This document shows, piece after piece, positions 54,632 to 64,000 of a stretch of DNA of 64,000 bases. Position 1 is the stretch's first letter. The number at the start of each line of letters is the position of its first letter. The stretch is from positions 2,394,395-2,458,394 of the forward strand of contig NZ_AP017928.1 of the NCBI RefSeq assembly GCF_003584645.1, read 5' to 3'. A program made the position numbers and the translations under genes. The stretch comes from Methylocaldum marinum. GTDB lineage: Bacteria > Pseudomonadota > Gammaproteobacteria > Methylococcales > Methylococcaceae. The notes under the pieces are model-generated. The model worked only from the letters and a program-made list of their open reading frames with translations. It searched no databases and was not told the origin of the DNA.

Positions 54632-56576
54632 TTCCGGGTACCACGCACACCTGTTCGCAGAGCGGCAGGCGGATCACGAATTCGCTGCCCTGGCCGAGGC
54701 CTTCGCTTTTCACCTCGACCTGCCCTCCGTGCATCTCGACGATTTTCTGAACGATCATCAAACCCAGCCCCAGACCGCCTTGCGGGCGGTCGAGCGGTCG
54801 AGCGGCCTGGGTGAACGCGTCGAAGAGATGGGGCAATAGCGAGCGGGAAATGCCTTCGCCGGTATCGCGCACGGTAATGGCCACCTCCCCGTTTTCCGTG
54901 CTTGCGGAAAGCCAGATTCTGCCGCCTTCCGGCGTGTACTTGGCGGCGTTGTCGAGGAGATTGGAAACCACCTGAACCAAGCGCACCTGATCGCCTTCGA
55001 GATACACCGGCTCTTCCGGCAAGGTGACCGAAAGAACATGGTGTTTGAATTCGATTAGCGGATGGCTGGTCTCGACAGCCTGGTTGATGACCGTCACCAG
55101 TTCGACCAGGTTCATATGAAGCGCCAGCTTGCCTTGCACGATCCGGGAGACATCCAGCAGATCGTTCACCAATCGCACCAGATGATCGAGCTGCCGATCC
55201 ACCACGTCGCGGGCCCAGCGAAGATTGGGGTCCGGCGAATCCACCTTGCGCATTAAGTGAACCGCGTTACGAATGGGCGCCAGCGGATTCCGGAGTTCGT
55301 GTCCGAGCATGGCAATGAATTCGTTCTTTTGCCGATCGGCTTCGAGCAGAGCTTCCTCGGCCTGTTTACGGTCGGTAATGTCCCGCAGCACCCCGATCAT
55401 GCGCACTGGAGCACCGTGGGCGTCATAGTGGAAATCTCCAATTGACGAAACCCATCGAACCGAACCGTCCGGCCAGGCAATGCGAAAATCGCAGTCATAG
55501 CGGATGTGATGTTCCTTCGCCTCATCGACGGCGGCCGCGACATGCGGCACATCCTCCGGATATATCCGATCGGAAATCATTTGTTCGGTCATCTCGGTCT
55601 CCTTGGGCGGGTAGCCGAAAAGCGCAGCATGACGAGGATTCCCCACCACTTTCCGGCTGCCGAGATCCCAGTCCCAGGTCCCCATCTGCGCGGCATCAAT
55701 CGCCAACCGGTAGCGCTCCTCACTCTCCCGCAACGCCTGTTCCCGCCTGACACTTTCGCTGATGTCCATAACCACCACCGCGGCGCCCGCAATGCGCCCG
55801 GTAGCGTCGCGGATAGGCGCGGCACTGTTGTGAACAATGGCCCGGGCGCCGTCAAAGCGCAGAATCTTCATAAGCTGCCCGACGACCGGCTCTCCTTTTT
55901 TCAAGACTTGCATCGGGGCCCATTCCTCCGGACGGACCGGCTCCTCGGTATCCACCCACCAGGCTTTGAAGACAGCATAATCGCTGATCGACCGTACCGG
56001 CGGACACGGACCGCCCCACACCTGGTCGACGGCTCGGTTGCTGCCGATGATGCCGCCCTGTGCGTCCAGGATGGCCACGCCCACGGGCAGCGTTTCCATG
56101 ATGGCTTCGAGCCGGTTCCGTTCGTTCACGACTTCCGTATGTGCCGCGCTCAGCGCCTTCTCGGCGCGCTGGCGCTCGACGATTTCCCGCTCGAGCCGCT
56201 CCTTTTGCCGCAGCACCTCCAGGAGCGCCTTTCGTTCTCCGCTGCGCAGAAGCGAAATCATGAGGCCCAGAACGCCGCCCACGATGAACAGCAGCAAGGT
56301 TCTGAGCCACTCCCTTTGTTCCACGATCTGCCATGAATGGAGAGGCTCGATCAAATAGTAGATACTCGCCAAGGTGCTCAACACGGTGGCAAAAAGCCCC
56401 GCCCTGAAACTGCCGTACCAGGCCGCGAGCGCCACTCCGAGCAGGAAGAGAAGCAAAGGAGGCGATCCTACGAAAAGCGGCAGCAGGAAATACTGAATGA
56501 TCGCGATGACTGTCGTCGCCAACACCGCTACGACATACCCGTTACGCGAAATTCGACTTATCGGAGGTTTGTGCAA
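54627..56576 (-). CDS. PAS-domain sensor histidine kinase
   Basis: This 649-residue membrane kinase starts with three or four helices (about 12-110) of the KdpD-like DUF4118 type (LPLFVGSPPLLLFLLGVALA). A coiled coil (LEREIVERQRAEKALSAAHT) and two PAS domains follow (about 150-275 and 290-415, the second with YPEDVPHVAAAVDEA and a PAC end). Then come the phosphoacceptor region FIAMLGHELRNPLAPIRNAV and an ATPase domain with LLDNAAKYTPEGG and GLGLGLMIVQKIVEMHGG. No receiver domain or partner regulator gene is adjacent, so it is an orphan kinase. The start appears to be TTG with AAGGGA seven bases upstream. The signal is unknown. Confidence 0.9.
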   Translation of the reverse strand: MHKPPISRISRNGYVVAVLATTVIAIIQYFLLPLFVGSPPLLLFLLGVALAAWYGSFRAGLFATVLSTLASIYYLIEPLHSWQIVEQREWLRTLLLFIVGGVLGLMISLLRSGERKALLEVLRQKERLEREIVERQRAEKALSAAHTEVVNERNRLEAIMETLPVGVAILDAQGGIIGSNRAVDQVWGGPCPPVRSISDYAVFKAWWVDTEEPVRPEEWAPMQVLKKGEPVVGQLMKILRFDGARAIVHNSAAPIRDATGRIAGAAVVVMDISESVRREQALRESEERYRLAIDAAQMGTWDWDLGSRKVVGNPRHAALFGYPPKETEMTEQMISDRIYPEDVPHVAAAVDEAKEHHIRYDCDFRIAWPDGSVRWVSSIGDFHYDAHGAPVRMIGVLRDITDRKQAEEALLEADRQKNEFIAMLGHELRNPLAPIRNAVHLMRKVDSPDPNLRWARDVVDRQLDHLVRLVNDLLDVSRIVQGKLALHMNLVELVTVINQAVETSHPLIEFKHHVLSVTLPEEPVYLEGDQVRLVQVVSNLLDNAAKYTPEGGRIWLSASTENGEVAITVRDTGEGISRSLLPHLFDAFTQAARPLDRPQGGLGLGLMIVQKIVEMHGGQVEVKSEGLGQGSEFVIRLPLCEQVCVVPGR

Positions 56577-56902
56577 GGACGTGTCCCTTCAAAATATGAG
56601 AATCGCTTCCGGCGAAATGGAATTGAAACTGCCGTCGCGGAAAATACGATAGCTTGGGCAAACCCGCTATAACAAAATCGAGACACGCATCGAGACGAGC
56701 GGCTGCACTGCGAAATTGAATCAAAGGATTTCCGCCGAATCGATAGGCATACGATCCGCGACGCCAATCACCCCTCCCGTTAGACCGGCGGCCTCGAGCG
56801 TGCGGAACGGCCGGTTCCGAGCGGGCGGAAGGACTCTGGCCCGCCGGGAGAGTCTCCGAGCCCGATTGAGATTGCCGCATGCTTTAGGGTAACGTAGATC
56901 CC

Positions 56903-59900
56903 ATGATTCTCGAACGCTTTCACCCCGCTGTTTCGGCCTGGTTCAGGGAGACTTTCCCCGCTCCGTCGGAATGCCAGACCCAAGCCTGGGATGCCATCAA
57001 ATCCGGTCGGCACACGCTGATCGCCGCGCCCACCGGTTCCGGAAAGACCCTGGCGGCGTTTTTGGCCGCCATCGACGACCTGGTCCGGGAAGGCGAAATC
57101 TTCGGTTTGCCGGAACAGACCCGCGTACTCTACATCTCGCCGCTCAAGGCGCTGAGCAACGATATCCACAAGAACCTCGAAGCGCCGCTGGACGGGATCA
57201 ACGCCAAGCTGTTCGAACTCGGCTCCACCGATGTGGCGATCCGCTCGCAGGTCCGAACCGGCGACACCCCGGCATTGGCCCGCGCGGCCATGAACAAACA
57301 CCCGCCGCATATACTGGTGACCACGCCGGAGTCCGTTTATATCCTGCTCACCAGCGAAGGCGGCCGCCGTCTGCTGAAAAACGTGCGCACGGTGATCGTC
57401 GACGAAATCCATGCGATGGTCGGCAGCAAACGCGGGTCGCACCTGGCCTTGTCGCTGGAGCGGCTGGAACGTCTGGTCGAACACCGGCTCACCCGCATCG
57501 GCCTGTCCGCGACTCAGAATCCCATCGAAGCGGTGGCCGAGTTCCTGACCGGCGGGCCCGAGTGCCGTATCATCGACACCGGTCACCGGCGCCGGCTCGA
57601 CCTTGCTATCGAACTGCCCGATTCGCCGCTGGAGGCGGTGCTGTCCCAGGAAGCGGCCAAGGAAATCTACGACCGCATGACGGCATTGATCGAGGCGCAC
57701 AAGACCACGCTGATCTTCGTCAACACCCGCCGCCTGGCGGAACGGGTGGCGCGCGCCCTGAGCGACCGACTGGGAGAGGAACACGTCACCTCGCACCACG
57801 GCAGCCTGTCGCGGGAGCAACGGCTATCCGCCGAACACCGGCTGAAGACCGGCAAGCTGAAGGCGCTGGTCGCCACGGCCTCCCTGGAGCTCGGTATCGA
57901 CGTCGGCGACGTGGACCTGGTCTGCCAATTGGGCACCACCGGCTCGATCGCCACCTTCCTGCAACGGGTCGGACGTTCCGGACATTTCGCCGGAGGCTTG
58001 CCCAAGGGCCGCCTGTTTCCGTCCAGCCGGGACGATCTCATCGAATGCATTGCCCTGATCGACGCCGTACGGCGCGGTGAACTGGATCGCCTGGTCATGC
58101 CGCAGAAGCCGGTGGATGTCCTGGCCCAGCAGATCGTCGCGATGGTGGCCGCGGAGGACTGGTCCGAGGACGAGCTTTACCGCACCGTGTGCCGCGCGTT
58201 TCCCTACCGGGAGCTGAGCCGGCAGGCGTTCGACGATATCGTGAAGATGCTGGCGGAAGGCTTCAGTACCCGGCGCGGACCGCGCGGCGCCTATCTGCAT
58301 CGGGACGGCATCCACAAGCGCCTGCGCGCCCGCCGTGGTGCGCGCCTCACCGCCATGACCTGCGGCGGGGCGATTCCGGACACTGCCGAATATCGTGTGA
58401 TCCTGGAACCCTCCGGAGAATTCATAGGTACCGTGGACGAAGATTTCGCCATCGAGAGCCTGGCCGGCGATATATTCCAGCTCGGCAACGCGAGCTGGCG
58501 GGTCTTGCGGCTCGAAGGCGGCACCTTGCGCGTCGAGGATGCCCGCCACCAGCCGCCGAATATTCCGTTCTGGTTCGGCGAGGCACCCGGGCGGACTCAT
58601 GAATTGTCTTACGCGGTATCTCGGTTACGGCGGGAAATCGAGGAACGGCTGGAATCGCCGCCCAATGCAAGCATGTCAGGCCAGGGTATCGACAAAACCC
58701 GCATCGAGAACGGCCCCTCCTCCCTCGCGCCACCCTCTCCCTCCGGAAACGGATCCAAGAGTTCTTTTCTCCCCCTGGAAGAAGAGATAGAGATGAGGGA
58801 TTGCCCTTTTCCGACCTACTTGCCGGATCAAAGCCTGAACCTCCCCGCCACCCGCGCATTCCTCGAAAATGAAGTCGGCATATCGCCGTCGGCGGCATTG
58901 CAGGCCGTCAACTATCTGGCCGCGGCCAAGCTGACCCTGGGCACCCTGCCCACCTTGGACACCCTGGTGTTCGAACGCTTCTTCGACGAATCGGGCGGCA
59001 TGCAGTTCATCATTCACGCGCCCTACGGCAACCGGGTCAATCGCGGCTGGGGCCTGGCCCTGCGCAAGCGCTTCTGCCGCACTTTCAACTTCGAGTTGCA
59101 GGCCGCCGCCACCGAAAACGCCATCATCCTGTCCCTGGGCGTCTCGCAAAGCTTTCCATTGGAGGACGTCACCCGCTTTCTGAACATTAACACGGTGCGC
59201 GACATCCTGGTGCAAGCGCTGCTCGCGGCTCCCATGTTCACCGTGCGCTGGCGCTGGAACGCCGTCTGCTCGCTGGCGCTCAAGCGTTTCCAGGGCGGCC
59301 GGAAAACGCCCCCGTATCTCCTCCGCATGCAGGCGGAGGACCTCGTCACCAGCGTATTTCCCGACCAACTCGCCTGTTTCGAGAATATCGTCGGCGACCG
59401 GGAAGTCCCCGACCATCCTCTGGTCAACCAGACCGTGCACGATTGCCTGAGCGAAGCCATGGACATCGATCGCTTGATCGAGGTCATCGGCGGCATCGAG
59501 TCCGGAACGATCCGCGTGGTATGCCGCGACCTGACCGAGCCTTCGCCGCTCGCCGCCGAAATCGTCAATTCCAAGGTTTACAGCTTCCTCGACGACGCCC
59601 CCCTGGAAGAGCGCCGGACCCGCGCGGTGGCCGGCCGCCGCTGGCTCGATCCATCTGAAGCCGCGGACCTCGGCCGTCTCGACCAGGCGGCCATCGACCG
59701 GGTGCGGCAGGAAGCCTGGCCCGAAGCGGCCGACGCCGACGAACTGCACGATGCCTTGCAGATGCTGGGTTATCTCCGGCAAACCGAGGCCGCGATCGGC
59801 TGGGAAGGATTTTTTCAGGAACTGAAACGCCATGGACGCGTGGCCGACATATATCTGCCGAACGACCGGGTTCTCTGGCTCACAGCCGAACGCTTGCCCC

Positions 59901-61381
59901 AATTCCGCGCGATTTATCCTGAAGCCGACGGCCCCTCGTCCGTCCGCATCCGTTATGCCGCACAACTGCCGCCGGAATATCTGGAGCAGAGCTGGACCGC
60001 GGAGGACGCACTGAAAGACATCCTCCGCGCCCGCATCGATTGCGTCGGACCGGTCACCGCGGCGGAACTGGCGGAAGCCCTGGCGCTTCCCGTCGGCCGT
60101 ATCGAATACGCTCTCCTGGCGCTGCAGAACGAAGGTTGCGCCCTGCGCGGCTCGTATACCCCTGGAGCCGGCACGGAAGAATGGTGCGAAAGACGCCTTC
60201 TGGCGCGCATCCACCGCTACACCATCAACCGTCTGCGCCAGGAAATCGAGCCGGTGCCCAGCGCCGATTTCATGCGTTTCCTGTTCCGCTGGCAGCACCT
60301 GCATCCCGAAAGCCGCATGCAGGGCGCGCAAGCGCTCGCGGCGGTCCTGGCTCAGCTGGAAGGCTTCGAGGCGGCCGCGGTCGCCTGGGAGGGCGATGTG
60401 CTGCCGGCGCGAATTGCCGATTACGATCCTGCCTGGCTCGACGCCCTGTGTCTTTCGGGAAAGATCGTCTGGACCCGGCTTTCCGCCGCCAAAGGCGGAC
60501 AAGGACCGGTCAAATCCTCGCCCATGGCGCTCGTCGCCCGGCGTCACCTACCCTACTGGCGGCAGTTCGCCGCGCGGTGCGACGCCCCTGAACCGTCGCC
60601 CGCCGCACGGCACGTAGCAGACATCCTGCAAACCCGCGGCGCTCTCTTTTTCGAAGAGCTGGGGCAGTGGGCGGGGCTGCTGCCGACGCAACTGGAAAAC
60701 GCGCTGGCGGAGCTGGTGGCGCGCGGGTGGGTCGCCTCGGACAGTTTCATGGGTCTGCGCGCCTTGCTGATCCCCGAACAAAAAAAGCAGTGCTATCGGG
60801 GGCTTTCCTTCGGAATGGCGGAAGCCGGGCGCTGGACCCTCGTGCAGCCGCCCTTGCTAGTCGATGAAAATCCGTCCGCGTCGGCCGATCAGGAAGCCGT
60901 CGAGCACATCGCCGGCATGCTGCTCAAGCGCTATGGCGTCGTGTTTCGGGCGTTGCTCGCCCGCGAGACCATCGCGCCGCCCTGGCAGGATCTCCTGCGC
61001 ATTTACCGGCGTCTGGAAGCGCGCGGCGAAATACGCGGAGGCCGCTTCGTGGCCGGCCATTTCGGCGAGCAATTCGCCTTGCCCGAAGCCGTGGAGGTAC
61101 TGCGTACGGTGCGCAAGGAGAAGGATACCGAAACCCTGGTCACGCTCAGCGCCGTCGATCCGCTCAACCTCGTGGGCATCGTCACGCCCGGCGCGAAAAT
61201 CCCCGCCCTCCCCGGCAATCGGGTCCTGTTCCGGGGCGGCATCCCGACCGCCCTGCACGCCGGCAAGGAAACGCAATTCCTGGTTTCGGTGGAAAAGCAC
61301 AGAGAATGGGAATTCAAGAACCGGCTGAGGCAACGAACCATCCCGCCGCAACTGCGGGCTTATCTGGGCTCGGCATCTTAG
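56903..61381 (+). CDS. lhr: Lhr-family large ATP-dependent helicase
   Basis: This 1,492-residue superfamily 2 helicase is of the long Lhr type. The N-terminal core has the Q-like [20 protein letters not shown], Walker [19 protein letters not shown] box [18 protein letters not shown], motif [11 protein letters not shown], and motif [11 protein letters not shown]. The Lhr winged-helix and beta-barrel core follows, and the long C-terminal Lhr domain reaches the end. Lhr proteins unwind DNA:RNA hybrids and are linked to repair. Around residues 590-632 lies a polar insert ([20 protein letters not shown]) of unusual composition that looks like an in-frame repeat insertion. The gene stands alone; the small product of the gene after it is unrelated. 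Confidence 0.93.
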   Translation: MILERFHPAVSAWFRETFPAPSECQTQAWDAIKSGRHTLIAAPTGSGKTLAAFLAAIDDLVREGEIFGLPEQTRVLYISPLKALSNDIHKNLEAPLDGINAKLFELGSTDVAIRSQVRTGDTPALARAAMNKHPPHILVTTPESVYILLTSEGGRRLLKNVRTVIVDEIHAMVGSKRGSHLALSLERLERLVEHRLTRIGLSATQNPIEAVAEFLTGGPECRIIDTGHRRRLDLAIELPDSPLEAVLSQEAAKEIYDRMTALIEAHKTTLIFVNTRRLAERVARALSDRLGEEHVTSHHGSLSREQRLSAEHRLKTGKLKALVATASLELGIDVGDVDLVCQLGTTGSIATFLQRVGRSGHFAGGLPKGRLFPSSRDDLIECIALIDAVRRGELDRLVMPQKPVDVLAQQIVAMVAAEDWSEDELYRTVCRAFPYRELSRQAFDDIVKMLAEGFSTRRGPRGAYLHRDGIHKRLRARRGARLTAMTCGGAIPDTAEYRVILEPSGEFIGTVDEDFAIESLAGDIFQLGNASWRVLRLEGGTLRVEDARHQPPNIPFWFGEAPGRTHELSYAVSRLRREIEERLESPPNASMSGQGIDKTRIENGPSSLAPPSPSGNGSKSSFLPLEEEIEMRDCPFPTYLPDQSLNLPATRAFLENEVGISPSAALQAVNYLAAAKLTLGTLPTLDTLVFERFFDESGGMQFIIHAPYGNRVNRGWGLALRKRFCRTFNFELQAAATENAIILSLGVSQSFPLEDVTRFLNINTVRDILVQALLAAPMFTVRWRWNAVCSLALKRFQGGRKTPPYLLRMQAEDLVTSVFPDQLACFENIVGDREVPDHPLVNQTVHDCLSEAMDIDRLIEVIGGIESGTIRVVCRDLTEPSPLAAEIVNSKVYSFLDDAPLEERRTRAVAGRRWLDPSEAADLGRLDQAAIDRVRQEAWPEAADADELHDALQMLGYLRQTEAAIGWEGFFQELKRHGRVADIYLPNDRVLWLTAERLPQFRAIYPEADGPSSVRIRYAAQLPPEYLEQSWTAEDALKDILRARIDCVGPVTAAELAEALALPVGRIEYALLALQNEGCALRGSYTPGAGTEEWCERRLLARIHRYTINRLRQEIEPVPSADFMRFLFRWQHLHPESRMQGAQALAAVLAQLEGFEAAAVAWEGDVLPARIADYDPAWLDALCLSGKIVWTRLSAAKGGQGPVKSSPMALVARRHLPYWRQFAARCDAPEPSPAARHVADILQTRGALFFEELGQWAGLLPTQLENALAELVARGWVASDSFMGLRALLIPEQKKQCYRGLSFGMAEAGRWTLVQPPLLVDENPSASADQEAVEHIAGMLLKRYGVVFRALLARETIAPPWQDLLRIYRRLEARGEIRGGRFVAGHFGEQFALPEAVEVLRTVRKEKDTETLVTLSAVDPLNLVGIVTPGAKIPALPGNRVLFRGGIPTALHAGKETQFLVSVEKHREWEFKNRLRQRTIPPQLRAYLGSAS

Positions 61382-61620
61382 GATGCGATTGAAAGGATGT
61401 GGGGCGGGTTAACGCTCGGTTGCACAGGTGCTCGTTTTCCATTGCCTCATTGTCACGGCAGAACACGCGAACCGCTTCGTCAATGGAAGCCGATCGAGAA
61501 ATGGTCCAGTAATTCTCAATAACCAAGTACCGGACGGCTCGAACACGGGAGCGGACGCCAGCGGCATCAGGAGCGTCCGCTGCGACGCCGGGCAGAACCG
61601 TTTAGGATCGCTATGCTCTA
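61382..61620. other. Gap of about 240 bases, nothing recognised
   Basis: Between the end of lhr and the small gene on the minus strand I see only a short REP-like scrap (AGGATGCGATTGAAAGGATG, then GGCGGGTTAACG) near the lhr stop. No ORF with family features is present. Confidence 0.45.
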
Positions 61621-61791
61621 TTACTTCTTTGATAAGTGCCTTAACACAAGATCAGCGACTTCTTCGATCGTTCCAGCGTTTTTAAACCATTCACCTGGAG
61701 TCGGCTTGATGCCAAAATGCTTTACGACCTCAGATGCAAACAGTGATAGATCATCCGTTCCGGAATCGATGCGCGTCCCCAGAACCCTCAA
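61621..61791 (-). CDS. Small protein translationally coupled to the PilZ gene
   Basis: The last 56 codons of this frame look like a genuine helical protein (DDLSLFASEVVKHFGIKPTP and IEEVADLVLRHLSKK), somewhat like a short acyl-carrier or DUF1493-type helical bundle; I cannot name the family. A TTG at 61791 overlaps the TGA of the PilZ gene (TTGA), so reinitiation is plausible. The frame open further upstream is inside the PilZ gene and is not believed. If it needs a normal start, the gene may be N-terminally truncated. Confidence 0.4.
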   Translation of the reverse strand: MRVLGTRIDSGTDDLSLFASEVVKHFGIKPTPGEWFKNAGTIEEVADLVLRHLSKK

Positions 61792-62531
61792 CGCATCACA
61801 CCGTCCTGGCGCTTTTTCAGCAATTCGACGTCGTAAATGAATTTCTGAAGACGCGCCTCGAAGTTCCGGCCAGCGCCGCGAAACAGACATCCCACCCGCT
61901 GACCGATCGGCGAATTGCCCCAGGTCACCGCGGCCTTGTTGCGCAGTTCCAGCCCGAGCATGGTTTCGCCATGGCCGGGAAGGATCAGCCTGCATTCTTC
62001 CAGAATGTGCCCTACGGGATAAGCGTCGCCGAGCCGACAGATTTTATCGATCAGGGCCAGCCCGGAAACACTGATGTCGGCGATACCGAATTCCGCGGGC
62101 TGGCCATCCAGGCTGACTACGCATTTGGCGGGCATCGCAACCGGAATCGTGGCCCGGTAGAACTTGCGCCGCTGGCGCCAGTACAAGGCATCCGGGATAG
62201 CCGCCGCAAGTACGGTTTGTTCGTTCAAGTTCGCTTCGATCAGCCCGGTCAGGACGAAGCTGCTCTGGATACCGTCGACCTGACCGCGAAACACGACTCG
62301 AGGTGCCGCCAGCATCTGCCGATTGGTGTCGGCGTTTTCGCTCGGATCCAAAACCACTAATCCCTTTTCCGGCATCACCTGCACCACCGTGGTTACGAAA
62401 CCCGAGCCTGCTCCGTCGGTCTGCGCGCTCAACAGGCATTTTTTCGCCTGCATCAGCTTGAGCTTTTCGAGGATTTCGCCTCGGCCTTTTAGTAGATACG
62501 CGCCTTGGGTTTCGTTGGAATCGGCTGGCAT
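61788..62531 (-). CDS. PilZ-domain flagellar brake-like protein (YcgR type)
   Basis: This 247-residue protein has an N-terminal YcgR-like domain (about 5-110) and a PilZ domain that binds cyclic di-GMP. The RxxxR signature is in WRQRRKFYRATIPV and the D/NxSxxG-type motif in FGIADISVSGLALID. YcgR proteins bind the flagellar motor and slow swimming when cyclic di-GMP rises; whether this one does so is unproven, as no flagellar genes are in the window. A diguanylate cyclase is encoded 10 kb away. It overlaps the downstream small gene by TTGA. Confidence 0.87.
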   Translation of the reverse strand: MPADSNETQGAYLLKGRGEILEKLKLMQAKKCLLSAQTDGAGSGFVTTVVQVMPEKGLVVLDPSENADTNRQMLAAPRVVFRGQVDGIQSSFVLTGLIEANLNEQTVLAAAIPDALYWRQRRKFYRATIPVAMPAKCVVSLDGQPAEFGIADISVSGLALIDKICRLGDAYPVGHILEECRLILPGHGETMLGLELRNKAAVTWGNSPIGQRVGCLFRGAGRNFEARLQKFIYDVELLKKRQDGVMR

Positions 62532-62568
62532 AACTGGCTACAGAACTCGGGGATATTTTCAAATAAGA

Positions 62569-63192
62569 CTAGCGCGACACCATGGCAGCCGCATCGTCTG
62601 TTTCCGTGTTTTCCAGCGCGGCCAGTTCCTCCGGCGTGTTGATGTTGGCGAACAACTCCGGATGATCGCTGAAATCCGCCAAGGCCAATCTGTGCTGCTC
62701 GAACCAGAGGTCGATCTTCCGCTGACCGCTGGCCAGGTAGCGCTCCAGGCTATCCGCCAAGCGCCGTTCGGCCAACAAAAAAACCGGATGCAAGCGTTCG
62801 CCGTCGTGAGCGGCGCAAAGCTCCGCCCCGGTCTCCTGCATCGTACGGCAAAGCCTTTCCAGAAGCTGCCCCGTCACCAGCGGCGAATCGCAGGGCACGG
62901 TAAGTACATAAGGCGTTTCCGCCGCACGCATGGCGCTCAGCAAGCCGGCCAGAGGTCCGTCAAAACTATCGGTCCGGTCGGATACCACCGGGTAACCGAA
63001 ACGCGCGTACGCTTCCCGGTTCCGGTTGGCATTGATCAGAATATGTGCGGCGACCGAATCCAGTGCCTCCAGTGCATAACCCGCCAGCGACCTGCCCTTA
63101 AAGCGGATCAGGCCCTTATCCTCGCCGCCCATGCGCCGCCCGCGCCCGCCGGCCAGAACCACGCCGGTTATTTTTGCTCTGTCTAAAATCAT
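62569..63192 (-). CDS. mobA: Molybdenum cofactor guanylyltransferase
   Basis: This 207-residue enzyme attaches GMP to molybdopterin, giving the bis-MGD cofactor of DMSO-reductase-type enzymes such as formate dehydrogenases and nitrate reductases. The nucleotidyltransferase signature is clear: ITGVVLAGGRGRRMGGEDKG, FDGPLAGLLSAMR, VLTVPCDSPLV and FANINTPEELAAL. Length is typical. It lies 37 bases upstream of the PilZ gene on the same strand, so a shared transcript is possible, though the functions are unrelated. Confidence 0.94.
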   Translation of the reverse strand: MILDRAKITGVVLAGGRGRRMGGEDKGLIRFKGRSLAGYALEALDSVAAHILINANRNREAYARFGYPVVSDRTDSFDGPLAGLLSAMRAAETPYVLTVPCDSPLVTGQLLERLCRTMQETGAELCAAHDGERLHPVFLLAERRLADSLERYLASGQRKIDLWFEQHRLALADFSDHPELFANINTPEELAALENTETDDAAAMVSR

Positions 63193-63237
63193 GGTGATAA
63201 GCTAAAAATCGAATTTCGACCCGTTGATGCTTAACGT

Positions 63238-63696
63238 ATGCGCCTACTTTTTGGTTCGATCATCGCACTGTTGCCGATTATCCTTCCAGGATGCGCCGCT
63301 CAGAAAGAGTCCGAATTCCTTTATTATCAGGCCGAAACCACAAAACCTTACGAGGACGTGCTGGCGGAGCTGGAACTTGCGATCACCGAGCGAAATTTCC
63401 GCATCACGGGCCATAACAAGATCGGCAGCGTAATCCGGGAGCGCGAAAACATCCGTTTCCCCGATTACGACACCATTCAGTTCTGCAATCTCACGCTGGC
63501 GCGCGAGATGCTGGATATTTCGCCGGAGTCGGTCATTTACATGCCCTGCAACGTGGCCGTACGCTCCGAAAACGGCAAGGTCGTGGTGACCACCCATTTG
63601 CTGCCGACCCGTTCGTCCAACCCGAAAATGAACGAGTTTGCCCGAAAAATGAACGAAAAACTCAAACAAATCGTGGATTTCTCGGTCGAAGACTAA
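63238..63696 (+). CDS. DUF302-domain lipoprotein
   Basis: This 152-residue protein has a lipoprotein signal (MRLLFGSIIALLPIILPGC) and a DUF302 domain: FLYYQAETTKPYEDVLAELE, then FRITGHNKIGSVIRER, and FCNLTLAREMLDISPESVIY with MPCNVAVRSENGKVVVTT. DUF302 proteins are small alpha/beta folds of unknown role, often in the periplasm of sulphur- or methane-oxidising bacteria. It is divergent from mobA. Another lipoprotein gene follows 78 bases downstream on the same strand. Confidence 0.87.
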   Translation: MRLLFGSIIALLPIILPGCAAQKESEFLYYQAETTKPYEDVLAELELAITERNFRITGHNKIGSVIRERENIRFPDYDTIQFCNLTLAREMLDISPESVIYMPCNVAVRSENGKVVVTTHLLPTRSSNPKMNEFARKMNEKLKQIVDFSVED

Positions 63697-63774
63697 CTTT
63701 CACAAATTGCGCCGTCCGCATCGGCTGCACTATCATGCAACGATTTTGCGACAGGCTTACGAGAACAATCCAGC

Positions 63775-64000
63775 ATGAAATCACCTGCTTTTTCTGTGAA
63801 GACTCTTTGGCCCGCGGTGGTCATGGCTTTGATTCTGGCATCCGGCTGCACGTCCACGCCTCCGGCGCCCCCGACGGAAGCAAAGGATGCCAACGATTTT
63901 CCCACCCTGGCCCGGGTCGAATACGTTCTGCAATGTATGCAGGAACATGGGGGCCAGAACTATAACAATCTCTATCACTGCACCTGCAGCGTCGATAAGA
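63775..64000 (+). CDS. Lipoprotein, N-terminal part (runs off the window)
   Basis: An ATG at 63775 opens a frame of 75 codons that continues past the window edge. It has a lipoprotein signal (LWPAVVMALILASGC, lipobox ASGC), then LARVEYVLQCMQEHGGQNYN and NLYHCTCSVDK with several cysteines. I recall similar small cysteine-containing proteins in methylotroph genomes, but cannot name the family. It follows the DUF302 lipoprotein gene and may be co-transcribed with it. Confidence 0.75.
   Translation, partial: MKSPAFSVKTLWPAVVMALILASGCTSTPPAPPTEAKDANDFPTLARVEYVLQCMQEHGGQNYNNLYHCTCSVDK

Noticed and set aside
58676..60547. A 623-codon open frame antisense to lhr
   Set aside because: Shadow of the helicase gene; low-complexity composition and no ribosome binding site.

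Overview
The window looks like chromosomal DNA of a high-GC gammaproteobacterium. The housekeeping genes (dnaE, purM beside a DUF2066 gene, relA, mobA, a CtaA/Cox15 haem A synthase, a type II NADH dehydrogenase) and the VPLPA-type C-terminal sorting signals fit an environmental, exopolysaccharide-making species. A methanotroph of the Methylococcales is my best guess, but no methane or methanol oxidation gene is present, so this is inference. I saw no rRNA, tRNA or CRISPR array.

Layout. 1-14.4 kb is mostly core: dnaE (partial), tolC, ftsH, a SnoaL-like protein, a GH57 enzyme, a cupin, a family 2 glycosyltransferase, purM, DUF2066, a CDP-alcohol phosphatidyltransferase and ctaA. 14.4-21.6 kb holds an IS66 scrap, a Fur-controlled TonB receptor, a sugar ABC transporter without its ATPase, and a metallophosphoesterase behind a clear Pho box. 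21.8-26 kb is degraded accessory DNA: an immunity gene cut from its ribosome binding site by an IS5-family insertion, the remains of its RNase A-type toxin, and a frameshifted PhoX-like phosphatase with its own Pho box. 26-31.3 kb is amino-acid catabolism: an arginase-ornithine aminotransferase fusion divergent from putA. Together they would take arginine and proline to glutamate.

31.6-35.7 kb is a tandem array: one full LysM-like/glycine-zipper protein (a probable antibacterial effector) and three copies of a small two-helix membrane protein (probable immunity). Each copy follows a duplicated toxin C-terminal tip, in units of about 548 bp. 33.5-46.8 kb is peppered with two variants of a REP-like palindrome. 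Three IS110-family elements of two lineages (33.5, 39.9 and 41.2 kb) sit at the same CT dinucleotide of these palindromes. Their upstream non-coding DNA carries segments matching target and donor in the order known for the IS110 bridge RNA, and the guides co-vary with the palindrome variant each element occupies. This is the most striking result in the window.

36-46.7 kb is a sugar/envelope cluster: inositol-phosphate synthase, methyltransferase, an apparently circularly permuted glycosidase, histidine phosphatase, a phosphoribosyltransferase-kinase fusion, a pyruvyltransferase and an FrhB-like Fe-S protein. Two secreted VPLPA-CTERM proteins follow. 49-64 kb returns to core and signalling genes: relA, a PAS-GGDEF diguanylate cyclase, ndh, a PAS histidine kinase, the giant helicase lhr, a PilZ protein, mobA, a DUF302 lipoprotein and the start of another lipoprotein.
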